Under the pieces are notes generated by a model. That model was not told the DNA's origin, searched no databases, and saw only the letters and a program-made list of their open reading frames with translations. Both the position numbers and the translations under genes were made by a program. DNA of 11,559 nucleotides, taken from Burkholderiaceae bacterium. GTDB lineage: Bacteria > Pseudomonadota > Gammaproteobacteria > Burkholderiales > Burkholderiaceae_C. The first letter of the stretch is position 1. Each line of letters starts with the position of its first letter. The stretch covers positions 1-11,559 of the forward strand of contig JALRAA010000013.1 in assembly GCA_023262645.1 (NCBI GenBank). The letters are read 5' to 3'. This document shows positions 1 through 7,193 of the stretch, one piece after another.

Positions 1-690
1 GGGCTTCATCAACGATAACTCTGCTGCGCCAATCGTGTGGTGCGATGCTTGGCTGTAGGGCAGCACCAGCACCACATGGTCTGCTTGTTGAAGCAATGCT
101 TGTTTGGAAAAATAACTGGCATGGCATTCGGCTTCAGCCTCGGCGCTTAAACGGCTTCGGTTGTGATAGATGACGCGCATGCCAAACCCCAATGCGCCTC
201 GCTTGGCAATAGCCTGGCCAATTCGGCCCATGCCAATGATGCCCAAGGTACTGCCATGCACAGCCATGCCGGGCAGCATGTCCAGCGTCCATTTTTGCCA
301 CTGGCCATCGCGCACATAGCGCTCAGCTTCGGTCACGCGCCGTGCGGCTGCCATCAGCAGTGCAAAACCGAAATCGGCTGTGGTTTCGGTCAGCACGTCG
401 GGCGCGTTGGTGGCCAATACACCGTGGCGGGTCATGGCAGGCACATCGAAATTGTTATAGCCGACGGACAAATTGGCACAAATGCGCAACCGCTTGCACG
501 CAGCCAGCACCGCCTCGTTCACCGGCTCTATCCCCATGGTGAGCGCGCCATCGTGCTGTGACAAAGCGTCTGCCCAGGTCTGCGGCGTCCATTCAGGATC
601 GGTCTGGTGTGCGGTGACTTCGAAATGCGTGCGCAGTCTTTCAATGACTTCTGGGTAAATCGGGCGCGAAACAATGATGGAGGGTTTCAT
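1..690 (-). CDS. ghrB: 2-hydroxyacid dehydrogenase, GhrB-like (partial, C-terminus beyond left edge)
   Basis: Probable NAD(P)H-dependent glyoxylate/hydroxypyruvate reductase of the D-isomer-specific 2-hydroxyacid dehydrogenase family, a cytoplasmic enzyme reducing 2-keto acids. The visible 230 residues begin MKPSIIV, as in E. coli GhrB. They carry ANLSVGYNNFDV (72-83), APDVLTETTAD (96-106) and the Rossmann nucleotide-binding motif GMGRIG (153-158). Family members are about 320-330 residues long, so roughly 95 are missing. The catalytic Arg, Glu and His lie partly or wholly in that missing part and cannot be checked. The start at 690 overlaps the antiporter stop in an ATGA (687-690), so translation is probably coupled to the gene before it. 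It is the sixth gene of the minus-strand operon. The family and fold are certain; the exact substrate is inferred from resemblance to GhrB. Confidence 0.88.
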   Translation of the reverse strand, partial: MKPSIIVSRPIYPEVIERLRTHFEVTAHQTDPEWTPQTWADALSQHDGALTMGIEPVNEAVLAACKRLRICANLSVGYNNFDVPAMTRHGVLATNAPDVLTETTADFGFALLMAAARRVTEAERYVRDGQWQKWTLDMLPGMAVHGSTLGIIGMGRIGQAIAKRGALGFGMRVIYHNRSRLSAEAEAECHASYFSKQALLQQADHVVLVLPYSQASHHTIGAAELSLMKP

Positions 691-2018
691 GGATTGAGCA
701 TTTTCAGTTTGGCAGCCCACCAAGGCGTGATGGCAGGCAACAAAGTCAATGTCCAAATGACCACCCAAGCGGTCAAGGGCATCAACATGGTCATGGTGGG
801 AAATTGTGCGACGGTGATCACTGCAAGCACCACAGGAATCACGCCGGTTTCGCGCACCACACACAAGAAAAGTTTTTCTTTGAGGGTGATGTTGGTGATC
901 AGCAGTGAAAGGAAAACCGCCACGGGTCTGGCAACCAGCATGAACAATAACGACACCAACATTCCCGTCAATGCAGTATCCATCAACATGGGCAATGAAA
1001 CAAATGGCCCCACCATCATGAAAATGATGGGCTTGGCCAAACTTTCAATGTGCGTTTCTGTTTGTTGCAATGCTTCGTGAAAGTGGTTTTGTTTGTGGTT
1101 GAAATTGGCCAGCAACCCCGCCACAAAAGCCGCCAAAAATCCGTTGCCATGGAGCATTTGCGCCAGTAAAAAAGTGGCCAATGGAATGAACAGCAACAGC
1201 GCAAAATCAAAAACAGGCAATGGCAAATTTCTTTGGTGATCGCGCAGTCTGAATCGTTCATAAATGTGCATCAACAGCCAACCAACCAACCCGGCGATGC
1301 AACCAAACAAAAACTGTTGACCCAGATTGATGAGGTTGTAAGGACTGAACAAGTTTTGTGTCAGCGAGTCAACGCTGGACATATCGGTTTTGGCCAATAC
1401 CATTTCAGCCACTGCTGCTGTGAATATGGCGCCTACTGCGTCGTTGAGCGCGCTTTCAGCGACAGACAGGTTGACCACGCGGCGATACACATGCTTGAAC
1501 ACCAATTGTTTGAGTGTGGGAATCAGCGCTGCAGGATCGGTAGACCCGATGATGGCTGACAACAACGCCGCTTGCGGACCACTCAGCCCCAACCAAACGA
1601 GCAATGGGAACATCACAAAAAATGTGAGGCCGTAGCCCACCACCGCAATTAAAACAGTTGGCCAAGCAATGGTTAAAAATTCTTGGCGGTCGATTTCATC
1701 GCCGCCCGATTTCAAAATCAATGCCGCCAACGCAGTGCATACCACCACAGCCAAAGCCAATTGCAGTGACAAAGGTTGTAATGCATCATGCAACACAATG
1801 CCCATCAACAACTGCAGCGTGAAGCTGGGAAATACCGTACCCACAGCGAGCTTGCTACAAGCCCAGCCAAACCCCAACATCAAAGACACACACCATAACG
1901 ACCCTGCCAATGTAGCCTCGGTGGCGGGCAAGCTGTCCATGTGGGAAAGCAAATCAGGCGCCCACAGGTTCAGGCAGGCAGCCGCTGCGAATAAAACCAA
2001 AAGTTTGAGATAGTTCAT
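687..2018 (-). CDS. Na+/H+ antiporter, CPA1 (NhaP/NHE) type
   Basis: Inner-membrane cation:proton antiporter of 443 residues, mostly hydrophobic, with around 12 likely membrane segments. Key signatures are STDPAALIP (159-167), AESALND (187-193), whose Asn192-Asp193 pair is the ion-binding signature of electroneutral CPA1 exchangers, and GNGFLAAFVAG (291-301). VRETGVIPVVLA (388-399) stands where the conserved positively charged late helix is expected. The protein ends just after the last membrane segment, so there is no RCK/TrkA-N nucleotide-binding domain and no long cytoplasmic tail. Its ATG directly follows the pncB stop (TGAATG) and its own stop overlaps the ghrB-like start, so it appears co-translated with both. 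The likely role is pH and sodium or potassium homeostasis; ion selectivity cannot be read from sequence. Confidence 0.85.
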   Translation of the reverse strand: MNYLKLLVLFAAAACLNLWAPDLLSHMDSLPATEATLAGSLWCVSLMLGFGWACSKLAVGTVFPSFTLQLLMGIVLHDALQPLSLQLALAVVVCTALAALILKSGGDEIDRQEFLTIAWPTVLIAVVGYGLTFFVMFPLLVWLGLSGPQAALLSAIIGSTDPAALIPTLKQLVFKHVYRRVVNLSVAESALNDAVGAIFTAAVAEMVLAKTDMSSVDSLTQNLFSPYNLINLGQQFLFGCIAGLVGWLLMHIYERFRLRDHQRNLPLPVFDFALLLFIPLATFLLAQMLHGNGFLAAFVAGLLANFNHKQNHFHEALQQTETHIESLAKPIIFMMVGPFVSLPMLMDTALTGMLVSLLFMLVARPVAVFLSLLITNITLKEKLFLCVVRETGVIPVVLAVITVAQFPTMTMLMPLTAWVVIWTLTLLPAITPWWAAKLKMLNP

Positions 2019-3230
2019 TCAGCGAGGATCAGACATGGTTGGTTCAGATTCGGGAGACGCAATGCCAAAGACTTGGCGCAAATAAGCCATGTAGTTCGCG
2101 TCTTCGCACATGTTTTTTGAGGGCGTGTCTGACAGCTTTGCCACCGGTTGACCGTTGCATTCCACCATTTTGATGACGATTTGCAAAGGCTCATAACCCA
2201 AGTCGTTGGTCAAGTTGGTGCCAATGCCAAAAGCCAATTGACAGCGTCCCCGAAAGCGTTGGTACAACTCGATGGTGCGTGGCACAGTCAGACCGTCGCT
2301 GAAGATGAGTGTTTTCGTCAACGGGTCAACCCGGTTGTTTTTGTAATGCTCGATCATGCGCTCACCCCAATTGAACGGGTCGCCGCTGTCATGCCGCGCA
2401 CCATCAAACAATTTGCAAAAGTACATGTCGAAGTCGCGCAAAAAAGGTTCGATGCCATAGACATCGCTCAAGGCAATGCCCAAGTCACCTCGGTACTCGC
2501 GCGCCCAAGTTTCAAAACCGAACACTTGGCTGTCACGCAAACGCGGGCCCAGCGCCTGACACGCTTGCAAATATTCATGCGCCATGGTGCCCAAAGGTGT
2601 CAAGCCCAAACTTTTGGCAAACAAACAATTGCTGGTGCCGGCAAAACGACCGGTCTGACCCGCGCCCAACTGTGCCGTCAACACCCGCAGCACTTCCTCG
2701 TGCCATGACTTAGAAAAACGTCTGCGGGTACCGTAGTCAGCGATTTTTAAATCGCCCAAATCGACCGCCTGCAATTGTTCAATTTTGGTTTGCAATCGCT
2801 TGCGCCCTTCAACGTAATCGGGTACCGGCTGCGCATGGCGAAAGTACACCTCGTTGACGATGGCCAGCACAGGAATTTCAAACAAAATGGTGTGCAACCA
2901 AGGGCCTTTGATCTGAATGTCCATCGTGCCATCGGTGTTGGCATCTACCGTGATGTATTTTTCATTCAGCCTGAAGATGCCGAGGAAATCGACAAAGTCG
3001 CTTTTGATGAAACGCATGGCCCGCATCCAAGCCAGCTCTTGCTCGGTGAATTGGAGTTTGCACAACGACTTGATTTCACTGCGAATTTCATCCACGTAGG
3101 GCGCGAGTTGCACACCCGGCGTGCGGCATTTGAATTTGTAGGCCACTTGCGCGCCAGGAAATTGATGCAACACCGCTTGCATCATGGTGAATTTGTATAA
3201 GTCTGTGTCGAGCAAACTGGTGATGATCAT
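2019..3230 (-). CDS. pncB: Nicotinate phosphoribosyltransferase
   Basis: First enzyme of the Preiss-Handler NAD salvage route: nicotinate + PRPP + ATP gives nicotinate mononucleotide. The protein has 403 residues, close to the 400 of E. coli PncB, and aligns with it from end to end by eye. Motifs include [10 protein letters not shown] (5-14), YGTRRRFS (166-173), AGTSN (197-201), TPLGTMAHE (211-219) with His218 matching the phosphorylated active-site His of the enterobacterial enzyme, RHDSGDP (279-285), FGIGT (334-338) and [15 protein letters not shown] (356-370). The frame is open 165 nt further upstream, but that part lies in the nitroreductase gene. The start at 3230 gives the [10 protein letters not shown] beginning expected for the family and leaves a 13-nt gap to the preceding stop. 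The Shine-Dalgarno is poor (AAGG-like), which suggests dependence on upstream translation. Confidence 0.96.
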   Translation of the reverse strand: MIITSLLDTDLYKFTMMQAVLHQFPGAQVAYKFKCRTPGVQLAPYVDEIRSEIKSLCKLQFTEQELAWMRAMRFIKSDFVDFLGIFRLNEKYITVDANTDGTMDIQIKGPWLHTILFEIPVLAIVNEVYFRHAQPVPDYVEGRKRLQTKIEQLQAVDLGDLKIADYGTRRRFSKSWHEEVLRVLTAQLGAGQTGRFAGTSNCLFAKSLGLTPLGTMAHEYLQACQALGPRLRDSQVFGFETWAREYRGDLGIALSDVYGIEPFLRDFDMYFCKLFDGARHDSGDPFNWGERMIEHYKNNRVDPLTKTLIFSDGLTVPRTIELYQRFRGRCQLAFGIGTNLTNDLGYEPLQIVIKMVECNGQPVAKLSDTPSKNMCEDANYMAYLRQVFGIASPESEPTMSDPR

Positions 3231-3243
3231 GCGATGGCCTTGT

Positions 3244-3942
3244 TCATTCCAGCCACTGCGTGAACGACTCGACAGGTTCGCGTGGCGTGCGAAATGTGTT
3301 GACAATTTCAGACGTGTCGGCATAACCGAGTGCCATGCCACAGACCAGCATTTCGTTGTCACCCGCGCCAATATGCGGCAGGATGATGCTGCCAAAACCG
3401 TTCCAAGCCGCTTGCGGACAAGTGTGCAAACCCATGCCGCGCGCTGCCAACATCAATGTTTGCAAAAACATGCCGTAATCAACCAACGAGCCTCTGCCCA
3501 TGACCTTGTCCAGCGTGAACATGAGGCCCACAGGTGCATCGAAAAAACGGTAATTGCGCTGGTGCTGTGCATGCATTTTGTCTTTGTCTGCTTTGGTGAT
3601 GCCCAGCAAGCCATACAAACTCCAACCGTTTTCGCGTCGTCTGTCGATGAAGGGGCTGACCCATTTCTCCGGGTAGTAGTCGTAGGGCTCGCGGTAGTCC
3701 GCCGCTTTTTCTGGATGCGCCCTGACCTCATCATGCGCTGCGCACACTTTTTCCACCAAGGTATCGCGGCTTTTGCCTTGCAACACATACACCTTCCAAG
3801 GCTGGGTATTGGTGCCAGACGGTGCACGAGAGGCTTGCGCCAGTAACTGGGTGATGAGTTCGCGTGGTACAGGTTGCGGTGTGAATGCGCGGGCTGACAT
3901 GCGCGTGTTGATGGCTTGTTCAACAGTGGTTGCTGTGCTCAT
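3244..3942 (-). CDS. FMN-dependent nitroreductase family oxidoreductase
   Basis: Cytoplasmic flavoprotein of 232 residues that uses NAD(P)H to reduce nitro compounds, quinones or other acceptors. The N-terminal NTRMSARAF (12-20) and [15 protein letters not shown] (40-54) are the FMN-phosphate and ribityl-binding segments typical of the family. A central variable region (about 75-130) covers the active site and sets specificity. The C-terminal segment [10 protein letters not shown] (200-209) is the usual FMN-binding end. The physiological substrate is not deducible. The start at 3942 overlaps the thioesterase stop in an ATGA (3939-3942). A longer reading frame to 4167 exists but would run back through the thioesterase gene and lacks family similarity there. 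Third gene of the operon, followed after 13 nt by pncB. Confidence 0.88.
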   Translation of the reverse strand: MSTATTVEQAINTRMSARAFTPQPVPRELITQLLAQASRAPSGTNTQPWKVYVLQGKSRDTLVEKVCAAHDEVRAHPEKAADYREPYDYYPEKWVSPFIDRRRENGWSLYGLLGITKADKDKMHAQHQRNYRFFDAPVGLMFTLDKVMGRGSLVDYGMFLQTLMLAARGMGLHTCPQAAWNGFGSIILPHIGAGDNEMLVCGMALGYADTSEIVNTFRTPREPVESFTQWLE

Positions 3943-4385
3943 GTGAGGGTTTCCAATACGTTTTTTAAAACTTGCGGCAATTGCGAGACGGGGCGACGTG
4001 TTTGTTTGTCCACATACACATGGATGAAATGACCGTGCGCCGCGCTCAGCGCTTGACCTTGTGCAAACACACCCAACTCGTAGCGAACGCTCGATGAACC
4101 AATGCGCGCCACGCGCAAACCCACTTGTACCGTTTGCGGAAAAGCCAACGGTGAGAAATAGTTGCAATGGGTTTCCACCACCAAGCCGATGGTCTGGCCT
4201 TGGTGAATATCAAGTGCCCCTTGCTCGATCAAATATGCGTTGACCGCAGTGTCAAACCACTGGTAGTAAACCACGTTATTCACATGGCCGTAAGCATCGT
4301 TATCCATCCATCGGGTGGAGATATCTCGAAAACAGCGGAAAGACGAACGGTCAAGCGCTTGTGCACGCAATGGTTGAGAGGTCAT
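3939..4385 (-). CDS. Acyl-CoA thioesterase, hotdog fold (4HBT/YbgC-like)
   Basis: Small cytoplasmic thioester hydrolase of 148 residues, the usual size for the 4HBT/YbgC class. The signature [20 protein letters not shown] (25-44) contains Asp30, which aligns with the catalytic Asp of Pseudomonas 4-hydroxybenzoyl-CoA thioesterase, and the GHVNN helix start. This is followed by the strands of the hotdog sheet (for example [15 protein letters not shown] and [12 protein letters not shown]). The acyl substrate is unknown; family members take short- or medium-chain acyl-CoA or aromatic acyl-CoA. The start at 4385 overlaps the stop of the deacetylase gene in an ATGA (4382-4385), and the stop overlaps the nitroreductase start the same way. 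The longer open frame to 4526 is shadow reading inside the deacetylase gene. Confidence 0.88.
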   Translation of the reverse strand: MTSQPLRAQALDRSSFRCFRDISTRWMDNDAYGHVNNVVYYQWFDTAVNAYLIEQGALDIHQGQTIGLVVETHCNYFSPLAFPQTVQVGLRVARIGSSSVRYELGVFAQGQALSAAHGHFIHVYVDKQTRRPVSQLPQVLKNVLETLT

Positions 4386-5311
4386 GGCTGTTGATTTTGC
4401 CAGCGTTCCCAGGCGGTCAAGGCTTGCGAGAAAGTATTTATTTGCACCTGCACCGTGTCTGCAATCTCTTTGCCATACCCACCCGCCATGGCCATGGCCA
4501 AAGGAACACGTTTTCGCCAAGCCCATTCAAACACCATGCGGTCTCTTTCCTGCAAGCCTTCAAAACTCAACTTCAAACGCCCCAATCGGTCACCCTCATG
4601 CGGATCGGCGCCCGCCAAATAAAACACCACATCCGGTGAGCAACGCGCTTCTAGCTGCGCCAATGCAGCTTGCAGTTGCGACAAATACAGCCCGTCAGTA
4701 CATCCGTCAGGCAAATCGATATCCAAATCGCTTTGCTCTTTGCGAAACGGAAAATTTTTGGCCCCATGCATGGACAACGTGAACACCGACGGGTCTTGCC
4801 GAAAAATACGGGCCGTGCCGTTGCCTTGGTGAACATCCAAATCAATCACAGCGACTTGAAAAACGTGCTTGCTCTGACGCGCCACTTCCGTCTGCAATAA
4901 ACGCGCGGCCACCGCGACATCATTGAACACACAAAAACCACTGCCCTTGTCGGCATAGGCATGGTGCGTCCCCCCCGCCAGATTCGCCGCGATGCCCTGT
5001 TGCATGGCCAGCCGCGCGGCACTGACGGTGGCACCGACCGAACGACGCGCCCGCTCCACCATGCCTTCAGACCACGGAAAACCGATTTCTCGTTGCGCAG
5101 ATGCGCTCAACTCACCCCTGACCACCGCTTGCACATAAGCGGGCGTGTGTACCAAAGCCAACTCCCCATCGCTGGCAGGATCAGCCAGCTGCAACTGCAA
5201 TTGCGGCAGTTCTGCTGCCAATCGTTGCCGCAATATCTCGTATTTGCCCATCGGAAAACGATGGCCCGCCGGCAGCGTTTGCAAACTGGTGGCGGCATAA
5301 AAAAGTTTCAT
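4382..5311 (-). CDS. Histone deacetylase family protein, class IV (HDAC11-like) deacylase
   Basis: Zinc-dependent deacetylase/deacylase of 309 residues. The arginase/deacetylase-fold landmarks are all present: HRFPMGKY (17-24) near the N-terminus, [19 protein letters not shown] (113-131) with the His116-His117 pair, [11 protein letters not shown] (156-166) with predicted zinc ligands Asp159 and His161, [12 protein letters not shown] (233-244) with the third ligand Asp236, and AGGYG (276-280) with the catalytic Tyr279. The block PDVVF...AGAD..EGDRLG..LS is much closer to human HDAC11 than to AcuC or class I/II enzymes as I remember them. HDAC11 removes long-chain acyl groups from lysine, but the bacterial substrate here is unknown (protein lysine, acetylpolyamine or other amide). 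First gene of the six-gene operon. No strong Shine-Dalgarno is visible. A weak promoter candidate reads leftward (TTGCCT at 5377-5372, GAAAAT at 5354-5349, 17-nt spacer). Confidence 0.9.
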   Translation of the reverse strand: MKLFYAATSLQTLPAGHRFPMGKYEILRQRLAAELPQLQLQLADPASDGELALVHTPAYVQAVVRGELSASAQREIGFPWSEGMVERARRSVGATVSAARLAMQQGIAANLAGGTHHAYADKGSGFCVFNDVAVAARLLQTEVARQSKHVFQVAVIDLDVHQGNGTARIFRQDPSVFTLSMHGAKNFPFRKEQSDLDIDLPDGCTDGLYLSQLQAALAQLEARCSPDVVFYLAGADPHEGDRLGRLKLSFEGLQERDRMVFEWAWRKRVPLAMAMAGGYGKEIADTVQVQINTFSQALTAWERWQNQQP

Positions 5312-5370
5312 GGTTCAGAATATTTCTGTATCTATATGATTTTTAAGGATTTTCATCCGAATAACGGAAT

Positions 5371-5424
5371 TAGGCAATCCAGTCTAAATTGTTGCATCGC
5401 AACAAAAAAGGCTTGAATTGCCTA
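5371..5424. repeat. Outer dyad enclosing palindrome A in the divergent control region
   Basis: The 8-nt arms TAGGCAAT (5371-5378) and ATTGCCTA (5417-5424) are exact reverse complements. Their midpoint (5397.5) almost coincides with the centre of palindrome A (5397). The gaps between the inner and outer arms are 10 and 11 nt, about one helical turn each. The right arm overlaps the end of the phasin -35 box, and the left arm covers the weak leftward -35 candidate for the deacetylase operon. Either a chance nesting or a larger operator. Confidence 0.4.
5389..5405. promoter_or_regulatory. Palindrome A, candidate operator upstream of the phaP promoter
   Basis: TTGTTGCATCGCAACAA is a perfect inverted repeat with 7-bp arms and a 3-nt centre. 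It ends 7 nt before the -35 box of the phasin promoter. A sister site, palindrome B, lies downstream of the -10 box. The TGC-N3-GCA core resembles TGC-rich sites described for PhaR, the repressor of phasin genes. Assignment to PhaR is an inference, since no phaR gene is in the window. Confidence 0.55.
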
Positions 5425-5440
5425 GGATAAACCCTATACT
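5413..5440 (+). promoter_or_regulatory. Predicted sigma70-type promoter of phaP
   Basis: A -35 box TTGAAT (5413-5418, four of six consensus bases) and a -10 box TATACT (5435-5440, five of six) are separated by 16 nt. Transcription would begin near 5447, giving a leader of about 70 nt before the phasin start. Palindrome A lies just upstream, and palindrome B covers the predicted start site. Confidence 0.6.
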
Positions 5441-5447
5441 TCAAACC

Positions 5448-5464
5448 ATGCTGCGGTGCAACAT
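5448..5464. promoter_or_regulatory. Palindrome B, candidate operator over the phaP transcription start
   Basis: ATGCTGCGGTGCAACAT has 6-bp inner arms, TGCTGC and GCAACA, with one mismatch in symmetry and a 3-nt centre. In the arm positions it matches palindrome A at 11 of 12 bases, and the centres are 59 bp apart. Lying at about +1 to +18, it is well placed for a repressor that blocks initiation or early elongation. Confidence 0.5.
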
Positions 5465-5517
5465 ATCAGCAAAGCAGCCCAGAGTCAGTCTTTTTAACAA
5501 CTTCCAAGGAAATTACC

Positions 5518-6063
5518 ATGATGACCGCAGAACAAATGATCGCCGCCCAAAAAGCCAACATGGAGACCCTGTTCGGCCTGACCGAAAAAGCCTTCTCCGG
5601 CGTTGAAAAAATGGTGGAACTGAACATGGCCGCCGCCAAAGCCGCCATCGCAGACACCCAATCACAAGCGCATGCACTGATGAACGTCAAAGACGTTCAA
5701 GAATTGATGGCCCTGCAAGCCGGTTACCTGCAACCCTTGAGCGAAAAAGCCGTTGCTTTCAGCCGCCACGTGTATGACATCGCTTCCAGCACCAGCAAAG
5801 AATTCGGTCACGCTTTTGAAGAAAAAGCCGCTGAAGCCCAAAAATCTGTCGTGGGTTTGGTGGATTCCGTGTCCAAGAACGCACCTGCTGGCTCAGAAAG
5901 CGCCGTGGCCATGATGAAGTCTGCTATCTCTGCCAGCCAAACCGCCATTGAAAGCGTTCAAAAAGCTGTCAAGCAAGCCACCGAAGCTGCTGAAGCCAAT
6001 TTGCACGCAATGGCAACCACCACCACAGCCGCTGCTGCCAAGCCTGCTTCACGCAAGCGTTGA
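5518..6063 (+). CDS. phaP: Phasin (polyhydroxyalkanoate granule-associated protein)
   Basis: Structural protein of 181 residues that coats polyhydroxyalkanoate granules, controlling their number and size and shielding the polymer. It shows the typical phasin composition: an almost entirely helical, Ala/Lys/Glu-rich amphipathic chain without cysteine. The N-terminal part [20 protein letters not shown] fits the phasin family, followed by a Met-rich helix (about 32-58), a central helical region and a low-complexity Ala/Thr tail ending in basic KPASRKR. The start has two ATGs in a row (5518 and 5521). AAGGA at 5506-5510 lies 7 nt before the first, which is preferred. The gene is monocistronic: it has its own promoter with flanking palindromes and an intrinsic terminator 60 nt past the stop. 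Its base composition and codon choice (mostly C-ending) suggest high expression. Confidence 0.93.
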   Translation: MMTAEQMIAAQKANMETLFGLTEKAFSGVEKMVELNMAAAKAAIADTQSQAHALMNVKDVQELMALQAGYLQPLSEKAVAFSRHVYDIASSTSKEFGHAFEEKAAEAQKSVVGLVDSVSKNAPAGSESAVAMMKSAISASQTAIESVQKAVKQATEAAEANLHAMATTTTAAAAKPASRKR

Positions 6064-6122
6064 TTTATCGCAAAGATTGTCTCCTCGGGTCCTCAGGAAC
6101 ACAGGTTCAGGGATCCGTTTAC

Positions 6123-6151
6123 AAGGCCCGCTCACAAGGCGGGCCTTTTTT
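6123..6151 (+). terminator. Rho-independent terminator of phaP
   Basis: AAGGCCCGC (6123-6131) pairs perfectly with GCGGGCCTT (6139-6147) around a 7-nt loop, and T continues to 6151, giving a run of six T. On the opposite strand the stem is not followed by a comparable T tract, so it serves mainly the plus-strand phasin transcript. The rest of 6064-6191 shows no further feature. Confidence 0.88.
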
Positions 6152-6191
6152 ATGCGTCAAAAACAGTTGCCGCCGTTTATTTTGTGAAAGC

Positions 6192-7088
6192 TCAAGGCGC
6201 CATCAAAGCTTTGAGTTGAGGCAACGCTTGTTTCATCGCCGCGCGTCCAGCCTCTATGCTTTTCTTGCGGGCTGAAAACTCTGCACTGCCGACATCGGGC
6301 AACGCGGGTCGCACCACCACGTCGGCTTGCGCCAGCTCAAGTTGGCTGATGCTTTTGCCCATGATGCTGAATGTTTGCAACAACACCTTGAGCAAATCAC
6401 TGGTTTTGGCATCTTCTGGGCGGCTGGAAATATCAATGGCCAGCACGATATCGGCACCCATTTGTTTGGCATAACGCACGGGCACTGGAGAAACCAAGCC
6501 GCCATCGACGTAATCTTTGCTACCGATGCGCACCGGCTCGAACACCGACGGTACCGCGCTGGAAGCCCGCACGGCAGTGGCCACATCGCCGCGCTGAAAC
6601 AAGATACCGTCGCCAGTGCGCAAGTCGGTGGCCACAATACCCAGCGGCATCTTCATGTCTTCGATTTTCATGCCGTTGAGTTGGCTGTTGACATATTTGC
6701 CCAGGGCTTCACCACGCAACATGCCGCGCCCGGTAAACGGATTGGCCCAGTCGGTGAACTGTGACTCGTCCATGGTGTCGGCCAACCATTGCAATTGCGA
6801 AGCGGTCTTGCCGCTGGCGTAAAACGCCGCCACCACACTGCCAGCCGAGGTGCCCACCACCAAGGTCGGCTTGATGCCCTCTTCCTCCAGCACCTGCAAC
6901 ACCCCTATGTGGGCAAAACCCCGGGCCGCGCCACCGCCCAAGGCCAAGCCGAGTTTGGGGATTTTTTTCGGGGCTGGGGCTTCCACCACCGGGGGCTGGG
7001 TGGGGGCAACTGGCGGTGTGGTCACGCTTGCGCAAGCGACCATCAACAGCAATACGGCCAAAGAAAATGTTTTTTGAAAGAAATTCAT
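6192..7088 (-). CDS. Patatin-like phospholipase, predicted lipoprotein
   Basis: Serine lipid acyl hydrolase of 298 residues, RssA-like in layout. It begins with a short signal peptide (MNFFQKTFSLAVLLLMVA) ending in a lipobox-like LMVAC, so Cys19 is probably lipidated and the protein anchored facing the periplasm. A Pro/Ala/Val-rich linker (about 22-45) follows, then the patatin domain: oxyanion-hole GGGAARG (51-57), nucleophile motif GTSAG (79-83) with Ser81, and the catalytic DGG with Asp195 in YVDGGLVSPVPV. It therefore has the complete Ser-Asp dyad and is probably active on phospholipids or other esters. An upstream in-frame ATG at 7109 would add seven residues. Neither start has a clear Shine-Dalgarno; 7088 gives the cleaner signal peptide. 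It is transcribed alone, convergent with phaP and divergent from the dehydrogenase. Confidence 0.9.
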   Translation of the reverse strand: MNFFQKTFSLAVLLLMVACASVTTPPVAPTQPPVVEAPAPKKIPKLGLALGGGAARGFAHIGVLQVLEEEGIKPTLVVGTSAGSVVAAFYASGKTASQLQWLADTMDESQFTDWANPFTGRGMLRGEALGKYVNSQLNGMKIEDMKMPLGIVATDLRTGDGILFQRGDVATAVRASSAVPSVFEPVRIGSKDYVDGGLVSPVPVRYAKQMGADIVLAIDISSRPEDAKTSDLLKVLLQTFSIMGKSISQLELAQADVVVRPALPDVGSAEFSARKKSIEAGRAAMKQALPQLKALMAP

Positions 7089-7134
7089 GGTGTTTCGGGG
7101 CAAAGTCATGCGTGCAATTGTGGCAGGACTTCAC

Positions 7135-7143
7135 TGCCATAAT
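7135..7143 (+). promoter_or_regulatory. Possible extended -10 promoter for the dehydrogenase-ggt-dnaG set
   Basis: TGCCATAAT matches an extended -10 element (TG, one base, then CATAAT, five of six consensus bases). No good -35 stands at the right distance: TTGTGG at 7118 is only 14 nt away. Transcription would start near 7150, about 44 nt before the ATG at 7194. Weak evidence, but it is the best candidate in the 105-bp divergent gap. Confidence 0.3.
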
Positions 7144-7157
7144 CTTTCGGCTAAGCA

Positions 7158-7172
7158 CTGCTGATGCAGCAG
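7158..7172. repeat. Palindrome in the leader of the HSD10-like gene
   Basis: CTGCTGATGCAGCAG is a perfect inverted repeat with 6-bp arms and a 3-nt centre. It sits between the candidate -10 element and the Shine-Dalgarno (AGAGAGG, 7182-7188). It could be an operator or a small mRNA hairpin. It shares a TGC/GCA flavour with the phasin palindromes but not their exact spacing. Confidence 0.4.
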
Positions 7173-7193
7173 ATTTTTCATAGAGAGGCTTTT

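Noticed and set aside
163..561. Plus-strand open frame of 132 codons
   Set aside because: It lies wholly antisense to the GhrB-like gene, whose minus-strand frame is open across the same region with clear family motifs. The antisense translation has a His/Gln-rich composition typical of shadows.
2148..2708. Plus-strand open frame of 186 codons
   Set aside because: Antisense to the well-conserved pncB catalytic region; no recognisable domain and no good ribosome site.
3231..3395. N-terminal extension of pncB to 3395
   Set aside because: The added 55 residues lie in the nitroreductase 3' end; PncB proteins begin near the [10 protein letters not shown] motif, which fits the ATG at 3230.
3184..3846. 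Plus-strand open frame of 220 codons spanning pncB and the nitroreductase
   Set aside because: It crosses two genuine minus-strand genes and their junction. Its translation is rich in Arg, His, Cys and Val without a domain, so it is a by-product of their codon use.
4386..4526. N-terminal extension of the thioesterase to 4526
   Set aside because: The extra 47 residues overlap the deacetylase gene, lack family similarity and would spoil the ATGA junction at 4382-4385.
5312..5517. Small RNA or riboswitch in the phasin leader
   Set aside because: The strong symmetry lies mostly at or upstream of the predicted transcription start, so DNA operators explain it better. I see no known riboswitch core.
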